Assembly (NCBI GenBank): GCA_022577435.1 | Contig: JAKOON010000041.1 | Coordinates: 2,129,501 to 2,193,500 of the forward strand | Direction of reading: 5' to 3' | Length of the DNA: 64,000 bases | Source of the DNA: Embiotoca jacksoni | Lineage: Eukaryota; Chordata; Actinopteri; Embiotocidae | Shown: in pieces, positions 1 through 12,077 of the stretch | Layout of the letters: each line of letters opens with the position of its first letter | How positions within the stretch are numbered: position 1 is the stretch's first letter | Translations under genes and position numbers: made by a program | Notes under the pieces: generated by a model | The model's input: the letters and a program-made list of their open reading frames with translations, nothing else | Told to the model about the DNA's origin: nothing | The model's database searches: none

Positions 1-425
1 ACTGCATGAAGGACTGTATGAAGGACTGCATGAAGGACTGCATGAAGGACTGCATGAAGGACTGTATGAAGGACTGTATGAAGGACTGCATGAAGGACTG
101 CATGAAGGACTGTATGAAGGACTGCATGAAGGACTGTATGAAGGACTGTATGAAGGACTGCATGAAGGACTGTATGAAGGACTGTATGAAGGACTGCATG
201 AAGGACTGTATGAAGGACTGTATGAAGGACTGTATGAAGGACTGTATGAAGGACTGCATGAAGGACTGTATGAAGGACTGTATGAAGGACTGCATGAAGG
301 ACTGCATGAAGGACTGCATGAAGGACTGTATGAAGGACTGTATGAAGGACTGCATGAAGGACTGTATGAAGGACTGCATGAAGGACTGTATGAAGGACTG
401 CATGAAGGACTGCATGAAGGACTGA
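1..425. repeat. 12-bp satellite/minisatellite array
   Basis: About 35 head-to-tail copies of atgaaggactgY run from the window edge to 425, so the array may extend further left. The only variation I see among units is C or T at the last base. The plus strand stays open as repeats of Met-Lys-Asp-Cys, and the C/T difference is silent (TGC/TGT). The open frame follows from a 12-bp period without stop codons, so I do not call it a gene. There is no signal peptide, no unique flanking coding sequence and no splice context. Confidence 0.97.
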
Positions 426-1783
426 AACTGCTCGCAAAAGTCCGTGCTTCATTATCATCATCACCTGAAACGAGGTGTCTGACACATCCTTCCTCGTTCA
501 GAGACATTTTAATGTCCAGGACCAGCAGAAAATAACGCTTCATTTATTATCAACTTCTATTTCAACAAGAGTGAAAGCAATATAATTTAAAAACTGGATG
601 GATGTCAAACATTTTTTTATGGTTCATATAAAAGTCACTAATCTGCGTCATGGCATCTTAATCAGTGTTGTTTCATAAGATAAATAACCTGAACTGAAGA
701 GAAATAAAATGCTTGGATTTGAATGAGTTTGTTTAAAATATAGATCTAAGATTACAGAATATATTTTTAAAATTAGTTTGAAATTTTTACTGATTATGAT
801 AATCTAATAAACCAAAAGTAAATGTAATGACTAGAACTCACTTTATTTAAATTACTAAAGCTAATGAAATGACTTAAATTATTGAAGAACGAAAACTAAA
901 ACATAATGAAAGGACTTAACTAAATACTGAGTATGAATCATGACAGGTTCCACAGGTGAAGGCAAACCAGGAGACACAGCAACAGAGATTTAAAGGCAAA
1001 TCAGTAACAAGGCTATTTAGCTTTCAGCCACTTGAATGTGTTTGTTCGGGAGAGTGTCAATATGTCCCCATGTCTCCGCCCCTCACTCTAATGGACTGGT
1101 TGCCATGCCGAACCAGAGTGAGTAGAATGCATCTGATTTGCATTGATTACTACCTTCTTTTGTTGTTTATCTGCTTTTCTGCCTTCTTACTGCTGGAGAT
1201 GATTCCTCTTCCTCTCCGTGTTAGATCAAGTAAAAGGTTATATAAACGTACACAACACACTACACATTTCTAAAAGCTTGTGACAGTTTATCTTTCAGTT
1301 GTGTGCTGCTAAATCGCTCATAGCTTCACTGGCCTGGAGTGAAATTACATAAATATCACCACAACCCATAAAACACAGTCATTAACATGGTTCAGAGCCA
1401 ACTGGGGTCTGTACATCCTCAAATATGCATGTCAACTATTTATGCAGTTGCAACACACACCTTGGTCTCGAGCATTCATTATGCATGAGGACAGCACTGT
1501 TGCTCTGAGGGAGGAAAATAATCACACATACGTTAAAAGACACTCGCAATGAAAACACTCTCCCCACAAACATCTGTTTATTATCACAGAAAAGTGCAGG
1601 CGTGTGTGTGTGAGGAGGTGAGGGAGGGAGAGGAGGGGGATTAACTGTGTCCACATCATCACCTTTCAAGAGCCGCCTGCAAAATTAGCATCCATGCAGG
1701 TGGACGTTTCAACGTCCGCTGACGGAGCTCACTGAGAGGGTTAGTGGCCCTGAGAATGTTCATCAGCCTGTCTGTCACACCTC

Positions 1784-1785
<2 letters not shown>
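426..1785. other. Unannotated AT-rich DNA
   Basis: No gene, RNA gene or recognisable mobile element was found. The stretch is AT-rich to about 950 and more balanced afterwards. Short open frames here have no domain, signal peptide or splice support. Confidence 0.6.
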
Positions 1786-2398
<613 letters not shown>

Positions 2399-2840
2399 CT
2401 CCCCACCAGCATGTTTGATGGGTCGGCCCACAACGGTTGGTTCTCCCACAGAACAAAGACATGCGTTCTGTGTTCCTGGTGGTTCTGAATTGGATATTAA
2501 TTGTTGTGTGTGTGTTTGGGCCTTCGGTCCAGCGTGTACTCCACCTTCACCCAACGTCAGCTGTTGATTCTAGATAATCAATGGACGGATGGATCTGGCA
2601 CCTCGCTGTCTAAAAGCAACCTCACTAAACGTATCTAACCCTTTGATCTGTAACTTGTGAAATGAGACAGACCACATGATGCACAGTGTCGTGCTGAAAA
2701 GTTCCACGTGACGATCTGATAAAGAAGTCGTGTTCCTCCTCCGACCACAGATGACAAGTCTCTGCTGAGGGTTGGACCACAGTACTTAGAGCGAGGTGAG
2801 CAGAGTCGGTGTTCCACTCAGGAGGAGACCTCAGAGCAGA

Positions 2841-4448
2841 ATGGCTGCAGTCACACAGATCTTCTTCCTGCTGGTTGCTCTCATCTACAACATTCAAGCT
2901 CACCAGATTCTCAAGGTGGAATATCAAGGATACGATTACTACTTCTATCCACCAAAAGAGAACAACTCCTGCCTGATTTCTAAATTTGTTGGTGAAGATA
3001 AGTTTGTCCTGTGGAACACCTCCGACCCCTCGACTGAGAACTCCAGAGTACCTGAAGACTTGAAACAAAGACTTCAAGTTTACACCAATGGGTATGATGA
3101 GATTTCTTATAGAATCAAGAACTTGATCCAATCAGACTCCGGCCTGTACCAAGAGGAGTGTTGGACTGAGGACAACGTGACACGTGAGACAAACTTCAGC
3201 TTTGTTGTTTGTGGCAAAAGAAATGTTGGAAAAACTGTTGAGACGAGTCTTGGAGGAACATCGGAGATAACATGTGATGGAGCAGCTGAAAATCTGATGG
3301 TCCAGTGGCTGCAGTGGGATCAAAGATCATGGAGAAGAGTTTTTAAGGACAATACGACATTGTTGGTGAACAGTTTACAAGAAACAATCCAAAAGGTGGA
3401 AAATACATCAACTCTTCGTGTATCCAACATCAGAAACAATAAGTTCTACAAGTGTCTGATGATGAACCAACAGCAGTGTGTCAGCAGTCAATATGTCAGG
3501 TTGATCATGATACCAGAGATAATCATTCACTCAGTGGAAGAGACAGCAGCGTTGCAGTGTCCTGATGACATCACTGACCAGCCTCCTGATGACATCACTG
3601 ACCAGCCTCCTGATGACATCACTGACCAGCCTCCTGATGACATCACTGACCAGCCTCCTGATGACATCACTGACCAGCCTCCTGATGACATCATTGACCA
3701 GCCTCCTGATGACATCACTGACCTACCTCCTGATGACATCACTGACCAGCCTCCTGATGACATCACTGACCAGCCTCCAGTCTGGAAATGGACCGATGGA
3801 TTTGTAATGATGAACTTTGACCAAATGAAGAACATTTTCTCCACTAAGAATCGGTACGTTGACCAAAACAACTCCCTGGTGTTTTCATCTCTGATGTTGA
3901 ATCATACAGGTTTGTACCACTGTGTTGGTGATTACATATTAAAACAGTACTATCTTCTAGTGTGTCCAACATATGACCCACCTGCTGTAGAGCTCTTCTC
4001 AGAGGGAGATGAAGTCACTCTCAGATGCAACATTAGTTGGAGAGAGAGACCGAAGCCACAATGGTTCATTAAGTCGAATCAAACAGAAGGAAAATTCTTC
4101 TCAATTGATGAGATGAAACGTCTGACGAGCAGATTGAACATTTCTGACTCTAATATGAGCCTGATAATCTCTAATGTCTCAGTAGAAGACACAGGGGAGT
4201 ATTGGTGTGTAGAATTAGACTGGAACAATCGGTGTGTTTCAGGATCCAAAACTCTTGTAAAGTTCAGAGAGCCCGTTGTGGTTTCCTCCCCCGTCCATGT
4301 AATGAAGTCCTCAGTGTTCAGTGTCCTGCTGGTGATGGTTTGTGTTGCTGTGCTTGCTGTGATCCTGAAGACCAGGAGAGGAGAGCAGCCTCCAGCTGAC
4401 ACAGTGGTCGAGTACGTAAACGTTCCAATGCAGGAATCATCTTTATAA
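2841..4448 (+). CDS. Intronless Ig-superfamily type I membrane receptor with in-frame VNTR
   Basis: A single 535-codon frame. I start at the ATG at 2841 because a clean signal peptide follows at once (residues 1-20, ending IQA); an in-frame ATG at 2796 would put 15 polar and basic residues before it. Four Ig-like domains follow. Domain 1 (about 21-120) has a DSGLY-type strand F motif. Domain 2 (about 121-225) has a Cys, a WLQW core and YKC. Domain 3 (about 226-375) has LQC, WKW and TGLYHC. Domain 4 (about 380-480) has LRC, QWF and DTGEYWC. Many Asn-X-Ser/Thr sites are present. A membrane segment at about 492-509 carries no charged residue, and a 26-residue tail holds VEYVNV (Tyr525). Residues 241-312 are nine DDITDQPP-type units between the strand B Cys and the strand C Trp of domain 3. 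The product is inferred to be a cell-surface immune-type receptor; ligand and orthology are unknown. Ig genes normally have one exon per domain, so the absence of introns is unusual. Confidence 0.85.
   Translation: MAAVTQIFFLLVALIYNIQAHQILKVEYQGYDYYFYPPKENNSCLISKFVGEDKFVLWNTSDPSTENSRVPEDLKQRLQVYTNGYDEISYRIKNLIQSDSGLYQEECWTEDNVTRETNFSFVVCGKRNVGKTVETSLGGTSEITCDGAAENLMVQWLQWDQRSWRRVFKDNTTLLVNSLQETIQKVENTSTLRVSNIRNNKFYKCLMMNQQQCVSSQYVRLIMIPEIIIHSVEETAALQCPDDITDQPPDDITDQPPDDITDQPPDDITDQPPDDITDQPPDDIIDQPPDDITDLPPDDITDQPPDDITDQPPVWKWTDGFVMMNFDQMKNIFSTKNRYVDQNNSLVFSSLMLNHTGLYHCVGDYILKQYYLLVCPTYDPPAVELFSEGDEVTLRCNISWRERPKPQWFIKSNQTEGKFFSIDEMKRLTSRLNISDSNMSLIISNVSVEDTGEYWCVELDWNNRCVSGSKTLVKFREPVVVSSPVHVMKSSVFSVLLVMVCVAVLAVILKTRRGEQPPADTVVEYVNVPMQESSL
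3561..3776 (+). repeat. 24-bp coding minisatellite inside Ig domain 3
   Basis: Nine 24-bp units (cctgatgacatcactgacca plus gcct) keep the reading frame. Two units differ by a base change that alters the protein: Thr to Ile in unit 6 and Gln to Leu in unit 7. The array lies between the strand B cysteine and the strand C tryptophan, so it replaces or extends the BC loop of the third Ig domain with an acidic, Pro-rich segment of 72 residues. Confidence 0.97.
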
Positions 4449-5129
4449 TGCTTGTGTCTCGTTGCTTTTACAATGTGTGATATATGTGCATCTTAAAAAC
4501 AAACAAAAAGCCACATCGACTGTTGTGATGAGAAAAAAGAATCAAATGTAAATATGATTTTATTATTACAAACATTATAGTATTTTGGTTATATTTGTTT
4601 CAGTATTTTTTTTCTTCATCTATTTCTAAAAAATGCCTATGAAATGTTTTGTGAAGTACTCGTGATGAATTATATTTTATCCATGAAATATATTTTCAAA
4701 TTCTTTGTTTTTTTTATTTACTGAGTTTCACTTGGATGCGACACCCTTAGTCAGAAATGTGGGTTTATTATTATTAATTAGTCTTAATGTGAAAAGTAAA
4801 AACAGACGTGAAAAGATGAGTAATAAGTGAAGATAAAGAAACAAATAAATAAAGATATATAAGGTGATGGTGAAGTTGTTGTGGATATCTGCCTGCACTC
4901 TGACCACAGGAGGCGGCTCATCTCTTTTGGAATCATATTTTATAAACATGTAAACAATTCTTTCTTTTATCTTTTGACTTTTGTCTTGTGTTATTACACA
5001 GATTTTGTTTTGAAATGTAATGATAATATGATCATGTTTATTTTTTCATTTATATGTGAAATAATTTGTGTTGCTTTTAATGCATAAATCATATTATTGT
5101 GTAATCTGTCAGTTTTGTTGCTGTTATAT
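4449..5129. other. 3' flank of the Ig receptor, AT-rich
   Basis: The stretch is AT-rich and non-coding. Overlapping AATAAA hexamers at 4844-4853, about 400 bp after the stop codon, are plausible polyadenylation signals for the Ig receptor. A weak A-rich patch lies at 4493-4510. No other gene is supported. Confidence 0.5.
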
Positions 5130-5600
5130 GTACAACCCTGTTTTTAACAGAGTTGGGACGCTGTGTAAAATGTAAATAAAAATGATTTGCAGATCATATA
5201 AATCCATATTTCATTGAAAATAAAACAAGAACATTTTTCAGCTTCAACATTTGACATGTCTTTAGTCTATGAAAATATCTTCTTATTATCTTATCTTATA
5301 TCAATTTGATTGCAGCAACACCTCAAAAAAGAGTCAACAAAACACTGGAAAAGTTGTGTAAAGATAAAACAAACAAAAAAAACAGCAAGTGGAACATTTC
5401 ATAACTAACCAGGTTACCATGGCAACAGATCAGTAACATGATTGGGTATAAAAGATGATTTCAGAGAGACGGAGTCTCTCAGCAGTGAAGATGGAGAGAG
5501 GTTCACCACTCTGTGAAAGACTGTGGAAAAGTAGTGCAACAATCTGAGAATAATGTTCCTCATTCACCAACCGTTCTGAAGAAGAAGTTCATTCTTAAAA
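5130..5600 (+). mobile_element. Tc1/mariner-like element, 5' fragment
   Basis: It begins with tacaaccctgttt and continues with the gttgggac and gtgtaaaatgtaaataaaaa segments typical of a teleost Tc1-like family that also appears at 26.5, 50.2 and 59.8 kb. It runs into the promoter-proximal region (ttgggtataaaag) and the start of the transposase region near 5490-5560. There it loses similarity to the family as I remember it. No intact transposase is present. Confidence 0.7.
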
Positions 5601-5731
5601 CTTCACAAAGCATCATGGTTTTGAATAGTCACTACACTATCACCATGACAACCGGACAACAGCTTTGTCTTCCAGGTTTATCAGCAATGAATCGCTTGTT
5701 AGGAAAAATTAAATGAATTGGACTTTTACAG

Positions 5732-5777
5732 AGAAAACTATTCAAAGATGATCTGGAGCTCACTTGTCTCCCACACA

Positions 5778-5840
<63 letters not shown>
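5732..5840. repeat. CA microsatellite with a duplicated flank
   Basis: A (CA)n tract at about 5778-5837 follows a roughly 45-bp segment (aaaactattcaaagatgatc and onward, ending in cttgtctcccacaca). A close copy of that segment occurs at about 6568-6610, downstream of another CA tract. Confidence 0.85.
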
Positions 5841-6360
5841 GCATCGCCAGGGGCCTGATGGGTGCTACATCTCCTTTGTAAATCAGCAGCCACTCCACAA
5901 AATGGCCACCGATCTACAAACTGCAGCTCCCAGAATGCCTCACCACTCACCCAGGTGTGAGTGTTTAAGCCACCTGATTGGGGAAGGACTTAAGGGCCTC
6001 AGGAAGCAGACAATAGGATGAGAGAAGGAGAGAGCACATGGACGGAAGGAGGACTGTCTAAAGGAGAGGACAGAACCAGACTGAGGAGGAACTAAAGGAA
6101 GAAGACCAGGTAGACAGTGGACCCGAGGACATTTTAAGTTGACTCTTATTTTGAACATTATTCAGTTTAGCAAACCTTTATCTCCACTTGGGCTGTTTTT
6201 GTTTGTTTGCCACTTTTGGGTTTGGATAAAGAGAGTTACCTGAGTTGTGGAGTTAAAGAATAAAACTTCACCTTTTCCTCAGAACCTTTTGTTTTTGCCT
6301 GTTTTTGTTCGTTTCCTTGTACTACCCCACCCTAGCTGTAGTTGGGACCTCTCATGATGT

Positions 6361-6362
6361 CA

Positions 6363-6412
<50 letters not shown>
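6361..6412. repeat. CA microsatellite
   Basis: An uninterrupted CA tract, next to a 42-bp pyrimidine-rich tandem repeat that starts about 15 bp downstream. Confidence 0.95.
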
Positions 6413-6415
<3 letters not shown>

Positions 6416-6424
6416 AATTCCTCC

Positions 6425-6541
6425 TCATCCTCCCTGTCTCTCTCCTCCTGTGTCCTCTGTCCCTCCTCGTCCTCCCTGTCTCTCTCCTCCTGTGTCCTCT
6501 GTCCCTCCTCGTCCTCCCTGTCTCTCTCCTCCTCTGTCTTC
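6425..6541. repeat. 42-bp pyrimidine-rich minisatellite
   Basis: About 2.8 copies of a 42-bp unit made of tcctcgtcctccctgtctct followed by ctcctcctgtgtcctctgtccc. The first two copies differ only at one base near the start (cat/cgt), so this is a young duplication. Confidence 0.9.
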
Positions 6542-6619
6542 AGTGTGTCTGTCGAGTGTTCATCAAAGAAAACTATTCAAAGACAATCTGTAGCTCGCTT
6601 GTCTCCCACAGAATTTTAC

Positions 6620-7865
6620 CCACCAACAAATTAGAGTTAGAAACATTTCAGAGTAACTGTTGTGTTACGTTCAGTTATGTTTCAGAGTTTGGACCAAATC
6701 ATTCAAATCAGAAAAGTGAAGGTCGTCTGAGGTAGAAACAGTTTTGGTCGACAGCTGAAGAGGAAATGTGAGAGGAAACGTAGCTAAAACCACTGAAGTT
6801 AACGTGTCTTCAAACACAGATAACAGAGTTGTTGATAGGAAGGGTTGCTATGTGTGTGTGAGAGAGAAAATATTACGCAATCAGATATAGAGATTAAGAC
6901 TTCAACATGGATCATGAACACCAGCCGACACACTTCTCTGAAACTGTTGACTAATATGAACACAACAGTTACTCTGAAATGTTTTAATCTCTGAAATTTA
7001 ATCTATCGGCTGATTGACGTGTAGAAAAAAACACGTGGGACCAACGACCGGACCGTAGAGACAGCAGCCCATTGGTTCATTTTCTTGACTGACAGCGGGC
7101 CGGTCCAATCACATCTCTGAATCCACCTCAGCCCTCCCCCTCTGTCCTGTTTCTCATGTCAGATGTCCTGCAGATCAAAGCTCAAAGGGGCTGCGGAGAG
7201 AAAAAGTTGAAACTCTGGAGGTTGATGTCAATAAATGAATCAAAATATCGGATGTTTGCATCTTCAGGAGCTTAAACGTCAGCTGCAGCACCGACACTGT
7301 GTAACAACAGGAAGTTAAAGGAGGAGAGTGACAGTTATATTTACAGATTGTGGTGGGCCGATCGATCCAAAATGCCAGGGGCAATTTTTTCTCCCAGTCC
7401 AGCCCTGTCCACAAGTAATCCTAATATATTGCAGCATTCAAAATATAACATAATCTCTGACTTATCAAACTGTGGTCAATATAAGACTAACACATGTTCT
7501 AATAGCTGTGGGACCAGCAGTGTTAAGAGGACTTGGCAGCAGATCCACATCAAGCATGAAACCATCCTACAAAGTGGAATCTAGTTTCTGTTCCTGATTC
7601 ATTCTTTCACTGTGTGGAATTCATGCTGTGTAAAATGAGAAGTGTTCATCTTACCTGAAGCAAACAGGAAAAAGAATGATGAGAGGAAGACAGGAGGAGG
7701 ACCAGCTCCTCCACAATGTTCTGTTCCAGAGGAGCTGGTCCTCCAACAATCCAGGAAGGCCTCTGATGGAGGGGATTGAAGGGGGTGGAACATCTGCCCC
7801 CAGTGCTGCCACCTCACACAATGTGTTGGTCCAGGGTATGTATAGGTCGAGTGGTGAAACACGAA
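6620..7865. other. No supported gene
   Basis: Mixed-composition sequence with only short, unsupported open frames. A short inverted similarity (ccagctcctcc and ggagctggtcc, around 7704-7742) is present. I see no domain or splice structure. Confidence 0.5.
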
Positions 7866-8777
7866 GGGCCTGATTTACTAAGATCTCAAATAAAAGCTGC
7901 TAAACTGTGTTTTTTCCAAAAGTTTACGCATTTATTTAGCAGGTGATTTACTGAGAGTATTTACGTCACTGATATCAGGTGAAAATCGTTGTTTTCAAAT
8001 GAGGGTTTGCGTTTGTTAAAGTGATTCCAGTAATGGAAAACAGAATAACCGTAAAAGGAAAAAGAAATTTGATCCCATTAAAATAAAGTAATATAAAAAT
8101 AACAACAACAAAATGCTACGTAGGAGATTATCAGCAAGGAAGTCAAAATTTTGGGAAAAACAAAAAGGCGAACAAAACGTCTTAATAATAAAATGTCAGC
8201 AATGAAAGAGGAGGGACGGTGGATGAGATGCTTCCAACAAACACTGAGCAGCAGGTCCAGATGTTTCTGTGATGAGCAGGTGAATTCGTTTCACTCAGTG
8301 CCTCGCGAGTGCTCGTCAACCTGATGAAGCTCCCTGTGAATTCTGCAGGACACGTTCAGGACCTTGGACACCTCACCTGACTAACAGGACTGGGTGGGAT
8401 ATACCCGCAGAGATAAATCGAGGCAGGACAATGCTGAGTCAGAAGAACTTGCTTTTAATTGCTGGTATTTCATGGCTCCTCCTTGTTGGCTGTCAATCAT
8501 CATTCAGTTCATTCAATAACTCAGAAATGTCTTCGATTGAAAAACGATAAATCTCAATCATGTTTTTCCTCTGATATCTCAGAAATGGTTAAACGGGTGT
8601 AAAACCACGTTCTCTAAATATTCTTTACTTTCCTGCGTCTCCTTCTCACCACAATAATAAGAGCATTCGTCTCTCCAGATTTGCACACCTGATTAATATC
8701 TTTCAGTCGTACAAAAACACACAACAATCACTTCTCCTATTTCTACTTTCAGGTTTAGTAAATATCGTTGCGGACGC
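7866..8777 (-). mobile_element. Non-autonomous DNA transposon T, truncated copy
   Basis: It starts gggcctgatttactaagatc. The same end occurs, inverted relative to this copy, at the right of the copies at 23.4-24.5 kb and 37.6-39.0 kb. Internal landmarks match between copies: the tgatgaagctccctgtgaat segment, and ggtttagtaaatatcgttgc near 8760, whose complement occurs near 23600. This copy stops at about 8777 within the family consensus. The terminal motif suggests PIF/Harbinger, but that name is tentative. No transposase frame is visible. Confidence 0.65.
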
Positions 8778-10048
8778 TAACTTGTACTATTTACATGTTC
8801 CGTCCACAGGGATTAAATAAGAAGTGTAGAACCAGGGAGAACCCACAAACACTCGCTGCAGCCAGGAAGCCAGCAAGACATGATGAAGATGGTGTGGAGT
8901 CAGAATGACAACAGTCCTGTGAAGCAGACTTGTTGCTCCTCAGTCTGTCTCTTCCTATAGGAGGTTTCCAACCTCTCCTTCTAACACAGGAACAGATCTC
9001 CTGCTTCACTGTCAGCAACACTCAAAGTCCCAACCAGCAGCCTCCCACCACAGTACCCATGCTACAGCCACAGACAGCACTTCAGTGTTTCTCCAACACC
9101 GTCCGGTCGTTCAATGCTCCCTTTTATTCCTGCGTGATCCTCCACACCCTCTGACACAGCTGAGAGTCATCAGTCGTTAGTTCTCTCAGGTGTCCACAGG
9201 GAGATAGAGACCCTCCCCCACATTTCTTTACTCAAGTTTAAATCCACCATTTGAAGTGTTCCCTGCTTTTTACTGTTATATTCAGTCAGCTTCCTCAGAG
9301 CAAAGTTCAACCAGCTCCAGTTTGTCAACATTATTTGAACAGAAACCTCATTTGTGTCAGTTATGAACCCTTGAATAGATTCAGAAGCATGAATTCATAG
9401 TCTGCTAGTTTTATGGAGGAATGACCATTCACACTTCTCTCTGTCTGGTTTTCACATCAAGATGTCACAACAATAAAAACCAATGAAGACTTCAAATGTT
9501 TAGATTTTATGAGGCGACTAATAATAACAACATGGAATATAATAATCATAATAATAATTCCTTGAACAAGAATAGGGCTTTCCCACCATTCGGTGCTCGG
9601 GTCCTGATGAATTGTCAGATCATTAATTGACAGACACACCGATCTCTCAAATTCATTGATCACATACAAACACCATGAAACCATATCTGTCTCATTAGTG
9701 GGAAAATAGAAGAGAGAGAGCAGAAAAATATTACATATTCATGGGGAATTTTTCAAGCTTGACAATAGGACAGAAAAGGTTGTCAGATATAATAAAAAGC
9801 TTTTGGTTGATCCAGGAGTAGTGAAGTGACGATACGTTGTCCAGCCAGCAGGGTTGGTGAGATAAATCTTTGGGTGTTGGGGAAACAATGAAGTCAAGAA
9901 TTACTAACATGTAAATTACAGGCTATTTTTGAAGCTCTACTAGTCTGTATAAACAACTGACTCAGCTATATATATATATCATAGCTTACATGCTTCATTT
10001 TCAGGGGTCCCAAGATGAAGCAGAGTGAAGTGAGACTTGAGTCTCTCT
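8778..10048. other. No supported gene; 3' side of the lectin gene
   Basis: This DNA lies immediately downstream of the minus-strand lectin gene. I found no AATAAA-type signal on the minus strand close to the stop codon, so the 3' UTR end is undefined. Open frames at 8791-9154 and 9457-9684 show nothing recognisable. Confidence 0.45.
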
Positions 10049-12042
10049 TCACGTTGCTGGCTCTCTGACGCTCGTGTAGAAAGGCACTCTTTCCACATCT
10101 TCCTGAACGTCTATGAAGTTGAGAGAGATGGAAATCGTGAGATCAGATGACTAAACTGTAATAAATCATATTGTATTGAAAGCAATAATGGTGTGATTGC
10201 TATAAAAGGGGATGTTTATTGTGAAGAATACATTATTAAATGTTAATATGAAGGGTTGCGTGTCTGGATAGTTCAACAGAAGTCAGAATTCACTATGTGG
10301 TGTTAGATGCAGGATGTGCAGCGGTGACAGGACTTTTGACTGATGATTCAAACTTAATGATTCACTGATGATTCAGAATTCAGACTGATGATTCAGACTT
10401 AAGCTTGCGTGCATATGGTCGTTTCCTGAGCAGTGCATATGGAGTTCATAAAAAGTACCAGTAAAATGTGCCAGTTGAAAATCAGACATCAGTTGCTCAT
10501 GACATGGTGCGAAATCCAATTTAAAAAACATTTTTTCAGGTCAGTGAGGCCGATGCAGAAGTTCCTTGAAGTGCAATAACACCTACTGCCACTAGGGGCT
10601 GGCTCTAAAAAGCCTCCATAGACTCCCACTCCTCCTTATTAGTTATCTGAAAACAATCCTGTCATCAATTAGATATTTGCCGTTAGATAATCTGTACGTT
10701 TGCGTCCTCGGGTTCCCAATCAGACCGACTCAGAGTTACCGCTTCCTCATCCCCAGCACGTCCAAATATGGTCACTTCTGGCTCCAAAATAGCAAGATGG
10801 TGACGGCTTCAGGACAGCAATTCACAAACCGACAGGCGACGTTGTTTGCCGCTTGGTTCACGTTGACAAGTATGGCAGAATGCACACTCGTAACAATCAA
10901 AGAAATGAAGTATAAAACACTGAACGCTTCTTACCATCAACAGTCGACATCTTGGCTACGTAGAGGGGCCTCCGACCTATTGAACGGCTGAAATTGCTGT
11001 TGTAGTGAACGAGTCGTGCGGATAAAAAACAGGACGAGGAGTCTGGATCCTCACCTTCCAAACAGATGAAGTACAAACGATCAGCGCATGGAAGATCCCT
11101 CCAGTAGGAAGGGTCCCCGCTGTCCATGCCGCCACAGGGGCTGGTGAGTTGCCAGACGTGCTCCGTCTCCCAGTGTGTGAAACTCAGGGAAGCACCGGGC
11201 ATCCAAAACCAGGCGCCCGCCATCAGGGACCTACAGACAGAGGGACGGTTTGATATTTAGAACTTTTATAGTGAAGAATCAAAAACTCTGAAATAGAGCA
11301 GACACCTTCTCTACTTTTTAATATTCGGCGTAAAACTTTTTTTTTTTTTTTTTTTTAATAAAGCTGATAGTTAGGACCCTGAACCATCCGTTTCTCCAGT
11401 TCTTTGCTTTTTTTTGTTGTTGCAGGAATTCCTGAAGCTTCATGTCTCTGGCCTGCAGTTAACCAACAGTTCATTGTCTGTTATCTTTATGCTGTTCTTT
11501 TCTTTCTCTGCTCTCTGCTCACCCAAACCGATTGAGGCTCCTCAGGGCCTGGCTTTTTTTTATTCTTCCTATTAATGAGGAGGTTTTTTTCCTCCCTGAA
11601 TTGTTGGGTTGGATAATGCTCTAAAGTTCTGTCGCAAGGAATTTACTGTTAAGTGTGCTGAAATAGCGCGTGTTGTGATTTGGGGGTATATAAATAAAAC
11701 TGAATTGATTTTGATTTCCTACTTGTATAAAAATGTCAATCTTACCCGACTGACGGTGACTTTGGTTGATAATTACAGCCTCTTTAAAGGCCTGTTGTTA
11801 ACGCAGCAGATGGTAGTCTAGTGGTGTAATAAATGACCCTGATACCAAACCATTGACAGCGGATCATCTAATAGAAGAATCACAGTCAAAACAGTTTCTT
11901 TGAACCTTTTTCTTCATTAAATTAACCCTTAAAATATTTTCTTGCTTACAAGTACTTGGCGCCCAACAACGGACTTCTCCTGTGGAGTTGTTCACAGGTA
12001 AACGTGGCAGATTGTTCTTACACCTGGCAAAGTGTGACGGGG

Positions 12043-12077
<35 letters not shown>

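Noticed and set aside
6..425. 139-codon Met-Lys-Asp-Cys repeat frame as a protein gene
   Set aside because: A 12-bp period without stops gives an open frame automatically; no other coding evidence.
3527..3871. Minus-strand and alternative-frame repeats opposite the Ig minisatellite
   Set aside because: Shadow frames of the 24-bp repeat; the plus frame has Ig motifs on both sides.
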